From positions 652,261 through 716,260 of the forward strand of contig MNCI01034266.1 in the NCBI GenBank assembly GCA_015680685.1: a stretch of 64,000 bases of DNA, read 5' to 3'. This DNA comes from Gnetum montanum. Lineage: Eukaryota > Streptophyta > Gnetopsida > Gnetales > Gnetaceae. How positions within the stretch are numbered: the first letter of the stretch is position 1; every line of letters starts with the position of its first letter. Of this stretch, positions 11,147 through 23,006 are shown one piece after another. A model generated the notes under the pieces. It saw only the letters and a program-made list of their open reading frames with translations. It was not told where the DNA came from and made no database searches. The position numbers and the translations under genes are program-made.

Positions 11147-11182
11147 CGTTGCCGCCGCCGCCGCCGCCGCTGCCGCCACCGC
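11147..11182. repeat. (CCG)n microsatellite ending at an N
   Basis: About twelve CCG/GCC-like triplets with few interruptions lie just upstream of the candidate - strand TATA box, ending at an undetermined base (11183). It is the most GC-rich patch of the window. Copy number may be wrong because of the N. Confidence 0.8.
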
Positions 11183-11294
11183 NGGTAATGAACACTACCA
11201 CATGCTAATTCCCTCATAACCCAACTTCGGATGCCCACACTAAACATTTTGACGCAAACTCTCCGATACAAATTATACGACAACTGAGCATCGT

Positions 11295-11570
11295 CAAATC
11301 ACACGTATGGCCTAATAAGGCCTTAAACTACCACATACGGCCCACATTCGGCCTGGTAAGGCCTTAAACTACCACATTCAGACCGGTAAGGCCTTAAACT
11401 ACCACATTTGACTTGGTAAGGCCTTAAACTACCACATTCATCCAAGTAAGGTCTTAAACTGCCACATTTGGCCTGGTAAGGCCTTAAACTTGCATGCGTG
11501 GCCCAATAAGGCCTTAAGCTACCACGCACAGCCTGGTAAGGCCTTAAACTGCCACGCGTCTCGGTGCGAC
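11295..11570. repeat. GGCC minisatellite on the RT side
   Basis: Nine units of about 30 bp, each with GGCCTGGTAAGGCCTTAAACTACCACATT or a variant. Each unit contains the 8-bp palindrome AAGGCCTT and a short GGCC...GGCC inverted repeat. With the array at 6065-6275 it brackets the antisense gene. Confidence 0.85.
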
Positions 11571-11642
11571 AATAAACCACCATCGTACATGTACACATGA
11601 TTTACGTTGCCAAGGAACATGGAACAACACCTATTAACTCAC

Positions 11643-11664
11643 TCTGCCCTCTTTTTATTGGCAG
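11643..11664 (+). promoter_or_regulatory. Sense-strand 3' splice site before RT, element 1
   Basis: TCTGCCCTCTTTTTATTGGCAG is a good plant acceptor. Protein similarity to element 2 begins immediately after the AG (M-D-x-x-x-L-S-x-P-L motif). Ogre-type elements are known to have an intron between protease and RT. No matching donor could be pinned down near the end of protease. Confidence 0.6.
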
Positions 11665-12589
11665 GAGAAAGCTCGATGGATTGTCAGCATTTATCCACAC
11701 CATTGATCATCAATGGACCGTATGGAAAAATCACAAGAGAAATCGACATAAACTCCATTAGCTTAGGTACATTAATGGATGACACAATCATAGCCTCAAC
11801 ACAACAAATGCTAGATAACTACAAAGGTACGACAAAGCCCCTTGACATAGAAGCTGAAAACATCACCGAAGACCCGTTGACTAAAACCCCCATCGCTATG
11901 CCCGATGGTGAAATTAAAATATTAAAATTAAGTACATTACTACAACCTAAACTGGCCAAAGACATAGAAGATGTGCTTTGAGACAACATAAAAGCATTCG
12001 CTTGGTCATACACGGACATGCCCGGGTTAGATCCTCGAATCATCCAGCACAATATTATCCTTGATCCAAGATTAAGGCCAGTAAAACAAAAAGAACGAAA
12101 GGTTAAACCTAAGGTAGCATTGGCAGTTTGCAATGAGATCACCAAACTTTATCAGGCAGGTTTCATTCGGGCTATCAATTACGCTGATTGGGTATCCAAC
12201 ATGGTCATTGTCCCGAAAAAGAACAGAAGCATTTGTTTATGCATTGACTTTTAGGATCTCAACATTGCAACTATAAAAGATGATTTCCCCCTACCCATCA
12301 TTGATCAACTTGTTGACTCAACCACTGGGCACGCCTTGTTGTCTTTTATGGATGGCTTCTTAAGATATAACCAAATACGCATTAACCCAGAGCATTAGCT
12401 CCAGACTACCTTTATGACACCATGGGAAACCTTTTGTTACACAATGATGCCCTTCGGTCTCAAGAATGCTGGGGCCACATATCAAAGGGCAATGACCTTT
12501 ATTTTTAGCAATTACATGCTACACTCACTCAACGACTATGTGGATGATATCGTGGTTAAATCAAAGACATCAGAACAACACGTACAAGA
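11665..12589 (+). pseudogene. pol: RT, first part, element 1
   Basis: RNA-dependent DNA polymerase region, N-terminal to palm. Visible motifs in order: VKPKVALAV and QAGFIR (fingers), SNMVIVPKKN, CIDF, DLNIATIKDDFPLP, FCYTMMPFGLKNAGATYQRAM and the catalytic YVDD at 12537-12548. Stops interrupt at about 11979, 12252 and 12397. The coding region is cut after the CAAGA target site by element 2 and continues at 30209 in the same frame. YVDD itself is intact, but the region is not functional. Confidence 0.9.
12585..12589 (+). other. Target site duplication, left copy (element 2)
   Basis: CAAGA directly precedes the TG of the LTR and is repeated exactly at 30204-30208 after the closing CA. Five-base duplication is usual for Ty3/gypsy integrases. 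Confidence 0.92.
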
Positions 12590-14178
12590 TGAAACACCGT
12601 GAAAATTGCGAATCGGCCTAGGGCAAAAATTCATGATTCGGGCAAAAGTTTGTGATAGAAATCTAGAAGACAGAACAAGGCAAAGAGGCACGTAGCATCA
12701 AGTCTCTAAGCTTCTTACAAATTCCAACCTTACTTTGTTTTCTCTCTTTACGCTACATTACGTAACATGGCGTAATGACACTCGGTGTAACTCTGCTTAA
12801 TGTAGCTTGATATCATAAAGTAACTTACTTCAGTGAATTTGATGAAGTTTAAGGGTTAAGCAGCGTGATATGCGACTTGTCACATATTTTGTTAAGTCTT
12901 TTTTTCAGGGCTGAATTTACACTCCATTATGCAGAGCAACGTAATGAGCTTCGAGGAAGTCAAAGTTAGAGTCCAAAGGAAGCGCGGTAAATTGATTTTT
13001 TCTTTTGTACAAAATGGTCGCTTTACACTTATTATGCTACGCAGCATAAACAAGAGTAACTTATTGTAAGTTGACCATTTTTACACTCTATTATGCTTTG
13101 CAGCGTAAATAGAGTGTAAAACAGCTTGAGTTAAATACTTCTATGCTCTATTACGCTCTGCCACGCTATGTAGCATAAACGAGCATAATACAGCCTAAAG
13201 TCAACTAAGGCAATACCAGACATGCACCTGCTATCCATACACATAATACACTCATCAGTGTATCGTAGCATAATCATGAGGCGGCTTCAACGGGAGTGGT
13301 TGATAGCATACTTTGCTCCCTTTCCCAAAAGTGTGATGCAACATGACTAGTTTCAACATAAATTTTGCCAAGTCAAGGGCATTTTGAAAGTTTGAGACAT
13401 GTGTCATCAGGGCCCTACCTTCTCCACGTACTACTGAACCTATAAATACTCTAATTGGTGAAGAAAGAAGGGGGATGACCTTTTGGCAATGATAGAAGAC
13501 ATTTTTGAGCATTGGCAACAGAAGCGATCAATCTTTTGGCGAAAATACAGTTCTCTTCATTGGTGATCATTAACAGCTTTGAGCAAAGATTACCGAAGGA
13601 AAAAGGAGTAGATTAGAGATCGAGAGATCATTTGGTATGATTGGCAAGATTTATTGATCAGAAACAATTGATCGATAGACATCCAGGCTTGACCTTCCTT
13701 GCATTCCATCTTTGGCTTACGAGGTAGACCGAGCTTCATTCTGTACTCCTTGTTGAATAGTTTTCTTGTTGTTTTGTGTATGCTTTGCACAAGATAAGTG
13801 GAGTTTGCTATTAGAACTTTGTATACAATATATTTGGTCTCTAAGTCAAAACATAGATCTTGGAATTGCGCATCTTTCCTAAATTTGATCCTCCTTGTCA
13901 TGTTGACGTTGTCATTATTTCAATTTATTAACATCATTTTCTACTCATTTTATGATTCATTGGATCAATTTGTTTCATGGAATATCAATATAATACGTAT
14001 ATTATCGTGATATTCATTAATTTACTGGTTAAGTAAGTCCCTGTTTGATCGACAAGACCGTTCAGGGCACCGTGGATTCATTTCCTCCAGCACGGCCCTT
14101 GCACGGATCTATGGTTAAGACTGTGTACAAAAATATTCGTTTGGTATTTTTTAGCGACTAATATTTTCCATCGTTATA
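12590..14178 (+). repeat. 5' LTR of element 2
   Basis: Begins TGAAACACCGTG and ends TCGTTATA (the 3' copy ends TCGTTACA). Length is 1589 bp. The 3' LTR has the same length once its N-flanking duplication is discounted. The left half (12750-13200) is rich in TTACGCT/AGCGTAA motifs. Confidence 0.93.
13441..13448 (+). promoter_or_regulatory. TATA box in 5' LTR of element 2
   Basis: TATAAATA is preceded by a GTACTACTGAACC segment and conserved exactly in the 3' LTR at 29419-29426. Transcription would start about 30 bp downstream. Confidence 0.65.
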
Positions 14179-14184
14179 GTTTTC

Positions 14185-14201
14185 TAGTGCTAGAAGGAGG
14201 G
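14185..14201 (+). other. Primer binding site, element 2
   Basis: TAGTGCTAGAAGGAGGG, differing from the element 1 site by two transitions (TGGCGC to TAGTGC). These changes are typical of decay at methylated cytosines. The loss of TGG would weaken pairing with a tRNA CCA end. Confidence 0.8.
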
Positions 14202-14427
14202 CTAAACCTCCGATCCATATTTTACGGGTAGCCCTGTAAGCAATCCATACCTACGTCCATAAAAACGTAAATGTAATACCTCTAGGGAAGTTTACGAAAT
14301 CATGTGGTGTAGATTGGTCACAGCAATGATTCCTTTGGAATCCTATAGGGTAGAAAGCCAAATAGTAATTTTTTTTGGCTGTCGCCTTTTAAATCCTTTC
14401 GTTTGTTATCGTTGACCTATCTGAGAT

Positions 14428-17134
14428 ATGGATTCTGTGTATGCAACCACTATCGCTATGATCACCACTGACTCGGGTGCTACATCCGTAAATTCCATCA
14501 CCATTCCTAGACTAGCTTCCAGCACAATAGGACCTCAGGGACTGTCGCGTCATTCGTTGAGATTACAGGGCAAGGATCCTTCACTCGCCGTCTTGACTCT
14601 TGAAGAGTATAATTTCATTTGCATCAAGATCCAAGCAAAGCTTACCCTTAGCTGAGCCGAGATGGAGGCAAAACAAAATTATGAGCTGCTCCACAGAGGG
14701 GGTCAAGACTTCACCCCTACTGCGTATGACATTATCCCCCTGACCGATCATTATCATGAACTCTTTTCCCAACTGGTTATGGCTAGGAATCAGACTACAC
14801 GATCTATTTTAGAATCTCAAAATGAGGAGGAGGAAGATGAATTCGCAGCCCAATCTAAACATGTAGATTCATACCATACCCTCAGCCCCCATATATATGT
14901 GAATCCCCTATTTAATTCTCTCATCGGAGAAGATGCCCATCTCAACCCAGCTATGACCACCCAAACCCATATCCCCGTCGTCCTGCAAGCCACTACGCAA
15001 TCCTCAATTTTGTAGGTACAAATGCCATCTCAAAATAACATGGGAGTAGTCTCCTCGCCATGTGTAGTCAGTATTCCATCGATCATACCTGCATCTACCA
15101 CACCCCATTTCATCCCCCAAGTGCAACTCCATAACACACCTATAACCTGCCCGGTGCAAAATCCGGTGCAAACCTTATTGTCACAGCCTATAGCAAGGCA
15201 ACAGATCACAACCACCGTTCAATTGCAGTGATCCGTTCAACCACCTATAACCTGCCCGGTGCAAACCTTATCGTCACAGCCTATAGCAACCACAGATCGC
15301 AACCACCATTCAATTGCAGTGATCAGTGAATCGTGCCTATTGCACAACAAAATCAATCTACGTTATACGGTGTACAACCCTTAGCCGCATCTACCACGCA
15401 TGTCCCGCAGATAACTGCACAAAATCCTTATACCTTCCATCCTGCACAACCGGTGATAGCCAATTTCTCAGCATAGCCTGTCGGATGGTGGTTTTCACAG
15501 CCAGCTCCGTCCGCAGGAATAGTCCCTATAGCGCCACCTGTTAGCCAAGCCATCGCTCCATTCCCATTTCCTGGCACTGCTCTTTCAGTCCAATCCCCTA
15601 CTTGTCTAGCACCAACTTCTTCATCAACAGGTCTGGATCAAGCTTTTTTGCTTATCCAGACCCTTACTAAGGAAGTCAAATGCCTTAAAGCTACTGGCTC
15701 TGATACGATACAAGTCATGGATTTCTACCATGATGATCCCATCAGCCCAGTGGTTCCTATGCTATCATTGCCTCTAGGGATGTCATTGCCATATTTTACT
15801 AAATACAATGGGGAAGGAGATCCTAATGCTCATCTTGTTACCTTCAGGTCTGAGTCCTTGTTATTATAGCAATGGCCCCATACAATTATCCGTGTCTTTG
15901 CAATGTCTCTGGCAGGTAAAGCCTTGGACTGGAATCGAGCGCTCCCTCGCTCTTCCATCTCAACCTTGGAAGAGCTCCTAACACAATTTGTGACTTACTT
16001 TAAATACAACTTAAAGCTGGAAGTCATGTTAGATCAAATTATGGGAGTGAAGCAAGACTCACTTGAACTAGTCCAGAAGTTTATACAACGATGGAGCGCT
16101 ACTCTAAATGAAATCCGTGAGCCTATTGCGGAAGCCCATCTGTTGGATATTTTCAAAGGAGCAGTTAACAACTTAATCAAGTCTAAACTATATTACCTTG
16201 CCCCTCACTCCTTGAGTCAGGTTTTCGCATAAACCAAGAGCATCCAAGATGTTGCTGAGGCTAGCAAAGACCCAACATATGTGGCTTATAAAAACACCAA
16301 TAATAAGGGTAAAGACAAGGGTAAAGTAACAACGATGATAGTAGCTGTACTGGCTAAAGGCATTAAAAACAAGAATAACAAGATGGCACCCATAGTGTCT
16401 GCCGAGACCACGGCTAGTGCAAGTAGCACCGGTCAAGACACACTTGCCCCTAAAAAACCTCAAAATCAAAACCAAACTTCGAGCGTAAAGATCGCTCAAA
16501 ATATACAGCCCTGCCTATAAAAAATTTGGAACTGTTGAAACAATTATTAGGGGCAGGATATATTCAAAATAAAAAAGTATCTGAAGAAGCTCTGCAGCGT
16601 CATAGGCACCATTGTGAATTGCTAAAGAATCCTTCTTTAGCCCTACCTAACGAACGGCTAGTTCCTAAGTCTTTTAGGCTGGATCATTTTTGTGACTACC
16701 ATCAGTTGTGTGGTCACGATACTGATTACTGCTGGGCATTGAAGGATGATATTCAATGCATGATTAACAATGGTTCTCTGAAACTAGACGACAGTAGTCC
16801 GATATGTCCCGAAAACCAGGTGATGGATGTGTACAAAGACCCGTTAAACGTAAACAACGCACCGTACACCATCAACGTGGTAAGTATAGATAGTGAAGGA
16901 AAGGTACCTCCTAAAAAATCCTTTGTTTTACATGTACCTACCAGTCCACCCGAAGGGGTAAGTTCTTCACCGGCAGTTAGCGGCGTCTCGAGGCCACCCT
17001 TTGTTATTCGGACACCCTCTCTAGCTATAACTCGGTCTCACGTTAACGATAAAGCCACGGCCATGCCCATGCCTACTCCTAAGGTGCCTTTTATTCTTAG
17101 GGTACCAAAACCACTGGCTACCCCTTTTACATAG
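14428..17134 (+). pseudogene. gag: gag of element 2
   Basis: ATG at 14428 opens the frame. N-terminal motifs RHSLRLQGKDPS, EEYNFICIKIQAK and DSYHTLSPH match element 1. The gag domain lies at about 15640-16230 with YNGEGDPNAHL, ALDWNRALP and FIQRWSA. A zinc knuckle CDYHQLCGHDTDYC sits at 16691-16732. The tail has PFVIRTP and PFILRVP copies of the repeated motif seen in element 1. Stops or frame breaks occur near 14653, 15013, 15229, 15867, 16230, 16518 and 17132. A local duplication of CACCTATAACCTGCCCGGTG with its flank (15135-15320) adds length. Confidence 0.88.
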
Positions 17135-17482
17135 GGGCAAGCTTCTAACCAAAACCATCAACCATCATCCAATAAAAAAAAGGAAGGGAATGCATCAATT
17201 AATGCCACCAAAATCCACTCTACGCTAGGCTTCACTAAGCCCAGGCCCCTAGCCTTTGTACCTTCCCCTACACCTTATGGGCAAGACAAGGGTACAGAAA
17301 CATAGCCACCTCCCCTCAGCAGGAAGAAACACAACCCTCCGACTGACGCTATTCCACCTCGAGAAATCCGTCTCTTAGGGCGAATGGAAGAAGACAGAGG
17401 AGATAAGCAACCCAGTCGAGAACGAGACCTTCTCAACGCATTTACGCAAGTCAAGTAGGCTCTAAAATAGAAGAACACAACA
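17135..17482 (+). pseudogene. Gag-protease linker of element 2
   Basis: Broken coding sequence, rich in Pro, Lys and Glu, ending in NTTLSLYDLLMTSQ at the start of the next frame. It corresponds to the element 1 linker, which ends in a similar SLYDL motif. No domain recognised. Confidence 0.5.
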
Positions 17483-18321
17483 TTGAGCCTCTATGACTTG
17501 CTTATGACATCTCAAAAGCACCGTGAGGCTATGGTCCATATGCTGACATCCATACATGTGCATGAAGGCTTACGAGTGGAAGAGGAATTGATACATGCTG
17601 TCATGTTTTCCCCCGTCACTGAGCAACCCAAACCAACCCCTTTGACCTTTCATGATGAATCCATCAAAGATGATCTTGAGAAAGGTTGAGTGACAACAGA
17701 ACCCATGTTCATCACCATCCGGATTAGTCAACACTGGATCCAGAGGGTGCACGTTGACAATGGCCCGGCCACGAATGTCATCCCTTATCCTATAGTGGAT
17801 AAGTTGGGCCTGGTTGACCGGATCAGTCCTACAACAACATCATGCCTAAAATCATTCAACGGGGCATGAGTTCAAGTCAAAGGGATAGTGCATGTCGAAT
17901 TTGTGGCAGGAGACCAGTTCCAAACAGACGCCACATTTATCGTTGTCGAGGAAATACCCGGTTTCAACCTAATTCTAGGGAGCTCCTAGCTAGCCCAACT
18001 AAGGGTAGTCTCATCACCAATACATCAAGAGATACACCTACCTTATGTAGGGGGAGAGGTAGTAATACACAGTGATGAAATAACTCCTAGGGCTATCAAT
18101 AACATCGAGGAAGAACAGGGTTCAGAAATCGAAATGCCTGAAGATCAAACCCATGTCCAAATTCCCGAACAAGTTGAAATGAATAACGATAGCATAGCCT
18201 GGGCCAACCTACCATTTTAGGGAGAGGAGGATGATGTGAAGGAGTCAAGTCATAAATCCCCTCGCCCTTATGCATCACTCAACGTAAAGGCCATCAAGAA
18301 ACAATTACGGGCTAGCGATTG
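17483..18321 (+). pseudogene. Aspartic protease region of element 2
   Basis: The frame opens with SLYDLLMTSQKHREAM, the conserved lead into protease. The active-site segment reads VDNGPATNVIPYP (about 17753 onward), with D-N-G in place of D-S/T-G, and a later FNLILG-like segment is shifted out of frame near 17965. A TGA at 17686 and frame changes near 17860-17990 destroy it. The acidic tail ends near 18321 with a stop. It matches the element 1 protease in order and length. Confidence 0.82.
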
Positions 18322-18840
18322 ATCTGAGTGGTATTTACGCACATCATTACATTTTCACTAGTTTTTCCATTTCTGCTCATCAAATTTCACTGTCAGTTTT
18401 CTTCAATATACATATATTTATGTTTTCTATCCATTATGCCATTTATGCTTCCCAGTTTACGCCATTTACGCTTCTTGACTTCTATTAGTCATATTATTAC
18501 AATTACGCAAATATGTACACTTTTATCAATTATATTCCCTGACGTACGCAGATGGCCCACAATGGCCTAAAACTAGTAAAAGCCCACAACGGCCTAAAAC
18601 TAGCTAATTCGTTTATATCTTACGCAAATGCTATGTGATGGCCCGTAATGGCCTTAAACTAGCGACTCCATTCTACAATCATACTAACGCAACCTATCCA
18701 AAATATTTAACAATCCTATTTATGCTTTGTATAAATAAAGAAATAAAATTAAAAACCCGAAAAAAATCTCATGATTAATCATGCCAAGATTCATATTGCC
18801 ATTGTTCAACTTTATAAATAAAATAGTGTGTAAATCACAA
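18322..18840. repeat. Spacer with GGCC minisatellite, protease side of element 2
   Basis: AT-rich spacer. Three GGCC-type units (near 18550, 18583 and 18645; GATGGCCCGTAATGGCCTTAAACTAG form) are fewer than in element 1. The remainder has nothing recognised. Confidence 0.65.
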
Positions 18841-21800
18841 TTACACATTCCCTCTAGTACCACTATCACCCGTATCCCTTAAGTCCGCCTCTAAGCCTAA
18901 AAAATCGTCATCGAATGGGCCGTCCCTTTTAGGGAGTATTCCTTCATGAGGAATTTCATCTTCACACGGTTCTTGCACTAACACTTTCTCCCCAAGATGA
19001 TGGTCCGCGTCATTACACTCTCCTTCCTGAATGTGCTCTTCATTCTGTCCACCTTCTTCATCCATTCCTTGTACCTACATACAATAAATACATAAGCAAA
19101 AACTATGATAAGACAAATCAAAAAATTTAAATTCAATAACACTTAAATTTACTCACGATGGTCCTGCATCCGCAACAAAGGGGAGTTGATCTAAACCGAC
19201 CCACAGGCATTGCATAATTTCATCTTCAGTCAACTCAGACCAAACTTCATTTCCTAGATTAGTTCCATCCTTCACCTTCCCTTTCTCCATGCTAGTCCAT
19301 CGGGGTGGTTCGGGGAAGAACATAGGGACTGTAGTCTCTTCCCCGAGAAGAGTAATTTTCCTTTCCAGGGAAGTACTTACCTTCACCTGCTCCTGGAATT
19401 TCTCAAAGGCCTTAGATGCACCAATGACATCGAGGAACAATCGCAAGGATTGAGCTTCAACGGCAGAATCTCGATAGTGCTAACGATAAGAAATACTTTC
19501 TCACTTATACAGATGCTTATGATCTTTTTGTTTTTGCCCCCACTCTTGGACACTTGCGTAAAAGTCCTTCCAGTCCTAGTTCTTCTGGGCCAAGAGCTCT
19601 ATTTGCATCCTTTGCTCCACCAATTTGCGACTGGTTTGTACGCTATTTCTGACCGTTGTCCAGTAGCGAGCGTAGTCAATGACAACGGTCCACCAGTCCT
19701 CTTCACCCGTTCCTCACGCTTCCAGGAATTCACATCGCAATCTTAAGTCTCCAACCTCTTTGGTCACGGACATCCTTTTTTTCTCTAACCTCTGCAGCTT
19801 CTTCCATAGGTCTTCATTGATGTTTTGACTCTCCCAAAAGGAGTGGGTCGAGCGTAACACACATTTATGCATTTCCTCATAAATGTTGCGTGGCACGACC
19901 GCTCCTTCCAATGAAGGCTCAATAGTATCCAGGTCAATGGGCTCTGTAGAGTCCCATCAAAGGTGATCTCCTGATGACGAATATTAAATTAAATGTAAAT
20001 AACCATTATAACCTATAATAAAATAAGCGTACTATAGCCGTAACATACCAGCCCCGGGATTGACGTGTTCGATGCGTTCGATTATATCACTGACAATGCC
20101 TTCCATGAAGGAAAATTTATCAGGGAATTCCCCCCACACTCTATTTACAATGGTGGACGGGGATGCCTCTCGTTCATCTGTAGCATAATTAAGTCAAAAT
20201 TTCTAGTTATTAATAGAATTCCTTAAAAATTTTAATACATTGATTACCTCTGCCTATTCTAGTGGGGAATGTGTCAACGTTCTCCGCCTCCTCTCTCTCC
20301 TCGTGGACAAGGGTCTGTGCATCACTCAATCTAATAGCCGGGGCCTCCTCTTCCAAAATTGGGCCCCCTTCTCCACGCTGTAATACCACTGCCCCTATTT
20401 CAGGGGTCAACTACTCTATAGGTCTCCCTATTTATACCATATAATACACTTAAATAATTCAAAATACTTTCAATACATTGTGTAATCCAAAAATTACCGT
20501 AACTTTTACTATATCCTTGCACTTACCTAGTGGAGGTTTACTCCATTGAAACTTGAATTGCACAGTTCTGCCCATGCCACCTGCTGGTTCTACAAGTGCC
20601 TTAGTTAAACGAGGCCTTTTACGCTGAATCGAGGCATCTACTATCTTTGCCACTAGGCACTTCCCCCGTGGCGCATCACCAGTGTAAGTGGGAAGCGCCC
20701 CCAACCTACGCTATCAGGGCCTTGCGTTCGTGGTGCCACCACATCCCTAGTCATCATGGAAAGCGACTCCCCAATTCTCTCTAGAGGATCCTATGATTAG
20801 ATAGTGCCAAAGAGATGGGAAATCCAAGGTTTGGATAACTGGTCTCGGTCCTGTTGCACCCAAACCCCATTCCTCTGGACCGCCAAAAATCTGGCAAAAC
20901 GCCGGAAGCAAGCTATAAAGAAGGTAAAGTGCACACTGAAATGGGACTTGAGCTTTTGGCAGAGCCTGATCATCTCAGTGCGTAACCCCTCAGCGAAATA
21001 GATTGCCCAGTTGAATTGGGTCCCTTCTTCGATCACCTCTCGCATGATACAAGCTTATTCTATAGTAAAGAACTTCTCCTGTGAGAGTGTTCTGGGGAAA
21101 GCCCGGGCTCGGAAGAGGGGATAAATGGTCTTGGCAACCTCTAACTTGATCTTTTTACAAGGGAGCCCCTTTGTGTTCTTCTTAGTCCCCAACCACTCCT
21201 CTAGCTCTTCTTGACATTTGACGCTTCTCCTCAATGTTTCCCCTATGGGAAGATCGTCAGAGGGGACATCGAAGAGGTTAGTAAACAGCTGAGCGTCGAT
21301 ATCAAAATGCACATGCACGTTACACACACGCGTGAAAAAACGTTTAGCCCCCTCACTGAAGGAGTTAACTAGGGTTAACATTTCACTTGTGAGGACATCA
21401 GGGATTACGGCCAAGAATAAATGCATCAACCTCGCTTCCCGCAGCTTAGTGACCAACACAACTGGGGCCGCCGCATGGCCGAGCCAGCGTTGTACTTCCT
21501 TTATGTCGCCATAATGGAAGAGGAGGGTGTTCACCTCATGGCCGAAAATCGTGATGGTAACTTCCTGGGATTCCCTTACTGATAACTCAAGACACAAGTC
21601 AAGATAGCGAAAACACTGTTATGCAACATTTCAAAAGAAATATAATATCCTGTAACTAATTGTAGCAATAAAACCTTACCAGGTCCAAATGGCAAAAGAA
21701 ATGGAGGAAGCTTCCTTTGCACATCCGTGAGGGTGAGGGGCATGTTCAAAGTTCATTTCTCATGTAACCACCCGAGATTCTGGCAATTCTTGAAAGAATC

Positions 21801-23006
21801 GGCATAACGGGTAGGATACTCAGGAATTTCGAAGGCCATTTATCCCATTACACCGGCGTATACGTTGCTAGTGGACGTAAACTCATTTATCATCGTTTTG
21901 GTCCAGGACAATGTATCATTATTGCCCACTAACCCATTTTTTTTATGAAGAACCTATATCATATGGCACATTACTATCTTACGCTTTGAAAATTTAGACA
22001 TTAGAAAACATATTAACAATACCGCCAGTAAAACAACTTACCCGCTCGAATAATACACCGTGCCTGGTGGATTATGAAAGTAAGTTGAGACATGACGAGC
22101 CACAAACAAAGTATTATATGCATGATAATAGCTAAATCTAGGCATCTCCTAGATCCAACTTAAACACCTCAATCTTCTGGCACTAAGTTTGTGGTCTTGA
22201 GGACGACCAGTATCAATAGCCCCATCTATCAGGAAAGCCAGAATGCCCTATGTAGAACCGACTAACAAATGTTCCAAAATAGCTCTAGCCACATCGCCTG
22301 ACAAATGCGACCTCACAATAATACTGTAGTTACGCAACAAAAACTGCAAAAACTCGAGTGCACCCTTCTGAAACCATATAGCCTTCACTTGCAAACAAGT
22401 CTGAGGGGGAGGAACATTGGCTGCGAGAGGGTGTATACAACATAAAACCCCGACTATGTCCAAAACAATTAGGACAGGTTTCACCATGATACTGTATAAA
22501 ACAAAAACATGTTACCATCTCGATTTTGTTTCATGTTTAGGAAAACTATAAAAATAAAAAATTACAAATTACACTTTAGCCATACAGCCGAAATCGCTTA
22601 AACCCTTACAATAGTACAAGGTTTGTCTCAGACAATGGCGATAGAAGTAATACTATTGTCTAAACCCTCACTTTAATACGAGGTCTACATCCTAAAACTC
22701 TATTTTATGTAGATGATGCAAAAGGATAAACATAAGAAAAAAGCATATCACCGAAAGCAATATGAGTAAGTAAGAGATGGCCTACCGATTCAGGGGAGTG
22801 ACATCTCTCACTTTGACCAAGGCCTGCGAAGCACGCTGCAGACTCCTTTGTACTTCGTCGATTTTTGCCAATTTGGTATTCTTTCCTCTCACCTTCAGTG
22901 CCATTGTTACAGTCCTGAACACCTTCACAAATAACGTGCTGTAATCTTTTACTCTTTCTCCTTCTCTCTGCGATAGCCGAGAATTCGAATTTGTGATAGC
23001 CAGCAA
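18841..23006 (-). pseudogene. Antisense multi-exon gene of element 2
   Basis: Exons on the - strand: E1 23006-22786, E2 about 22495-22045, E3 about 21935-21680, E4 21615-20527, E5 about 20434-20248, E6 20177-20049, E7 19970-19157, E8 19074-18841 (TAA). Donors include GTAGGC, GTAAGT, GTAAGG, GTAAGT, GTAATC, GTATGT and GTGAGT; acceptors such as TTTTATACAG, ATGCTACAG and GTCATCAG. E1 and E2 join in phase (two bases plus one). E2 carries the HAD-like VLDIVGVLC (here with Asp), a RSHLSGDVARAILEHLL helix and NPPGTVYY. E4 (about 360 codons, few stops) has YPLFRARAFPRTLS, FNWAIYFAEGL and DRDQLSKPWISHLF. E7 is partly coiled coil (LWKKLQRLEKKRMS). Stops occur in E3, E4 and E7. This is the best preserved E1, E2 and E4. 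Confidence 0.82.
20527..21615 (-). other. Exon 4 of antisense gene, element 2: env-like/plant transposon-type domain
   Basis: This exon is 1033, 1089 and 1053 bp in elements 1, 2 and 3. Aligned blocks: VNSFSEG/VDSFDKS, V-H-F-D-I-D-A-Q-L-F-T-N-L-F-D-V-P, YPLFRARAF, a W-A segment and DRxQLSxPWIxHLF. Order and spacing (an early V-x-F segment before a short G/V-P motif, then an aromatic-Pro segment, then an N-W-A/N-V-G-like segment and a C-terminal F/A-F-F-x-x) recall the putative plant transposon domain found downstream of integrase in Athila elements. Pattern-based; could also be an unrelated helical domain. Confidence 0.45.

Noticed and set aside
11068-11598. Two - strand open frames with Arg-rich and SLRPYQ-type repeats
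   Set aside because: They are products of the CCG microsatellite and of the GGCC minisatellite; the 30-bp period gives a repeated peptide by arithmetic.
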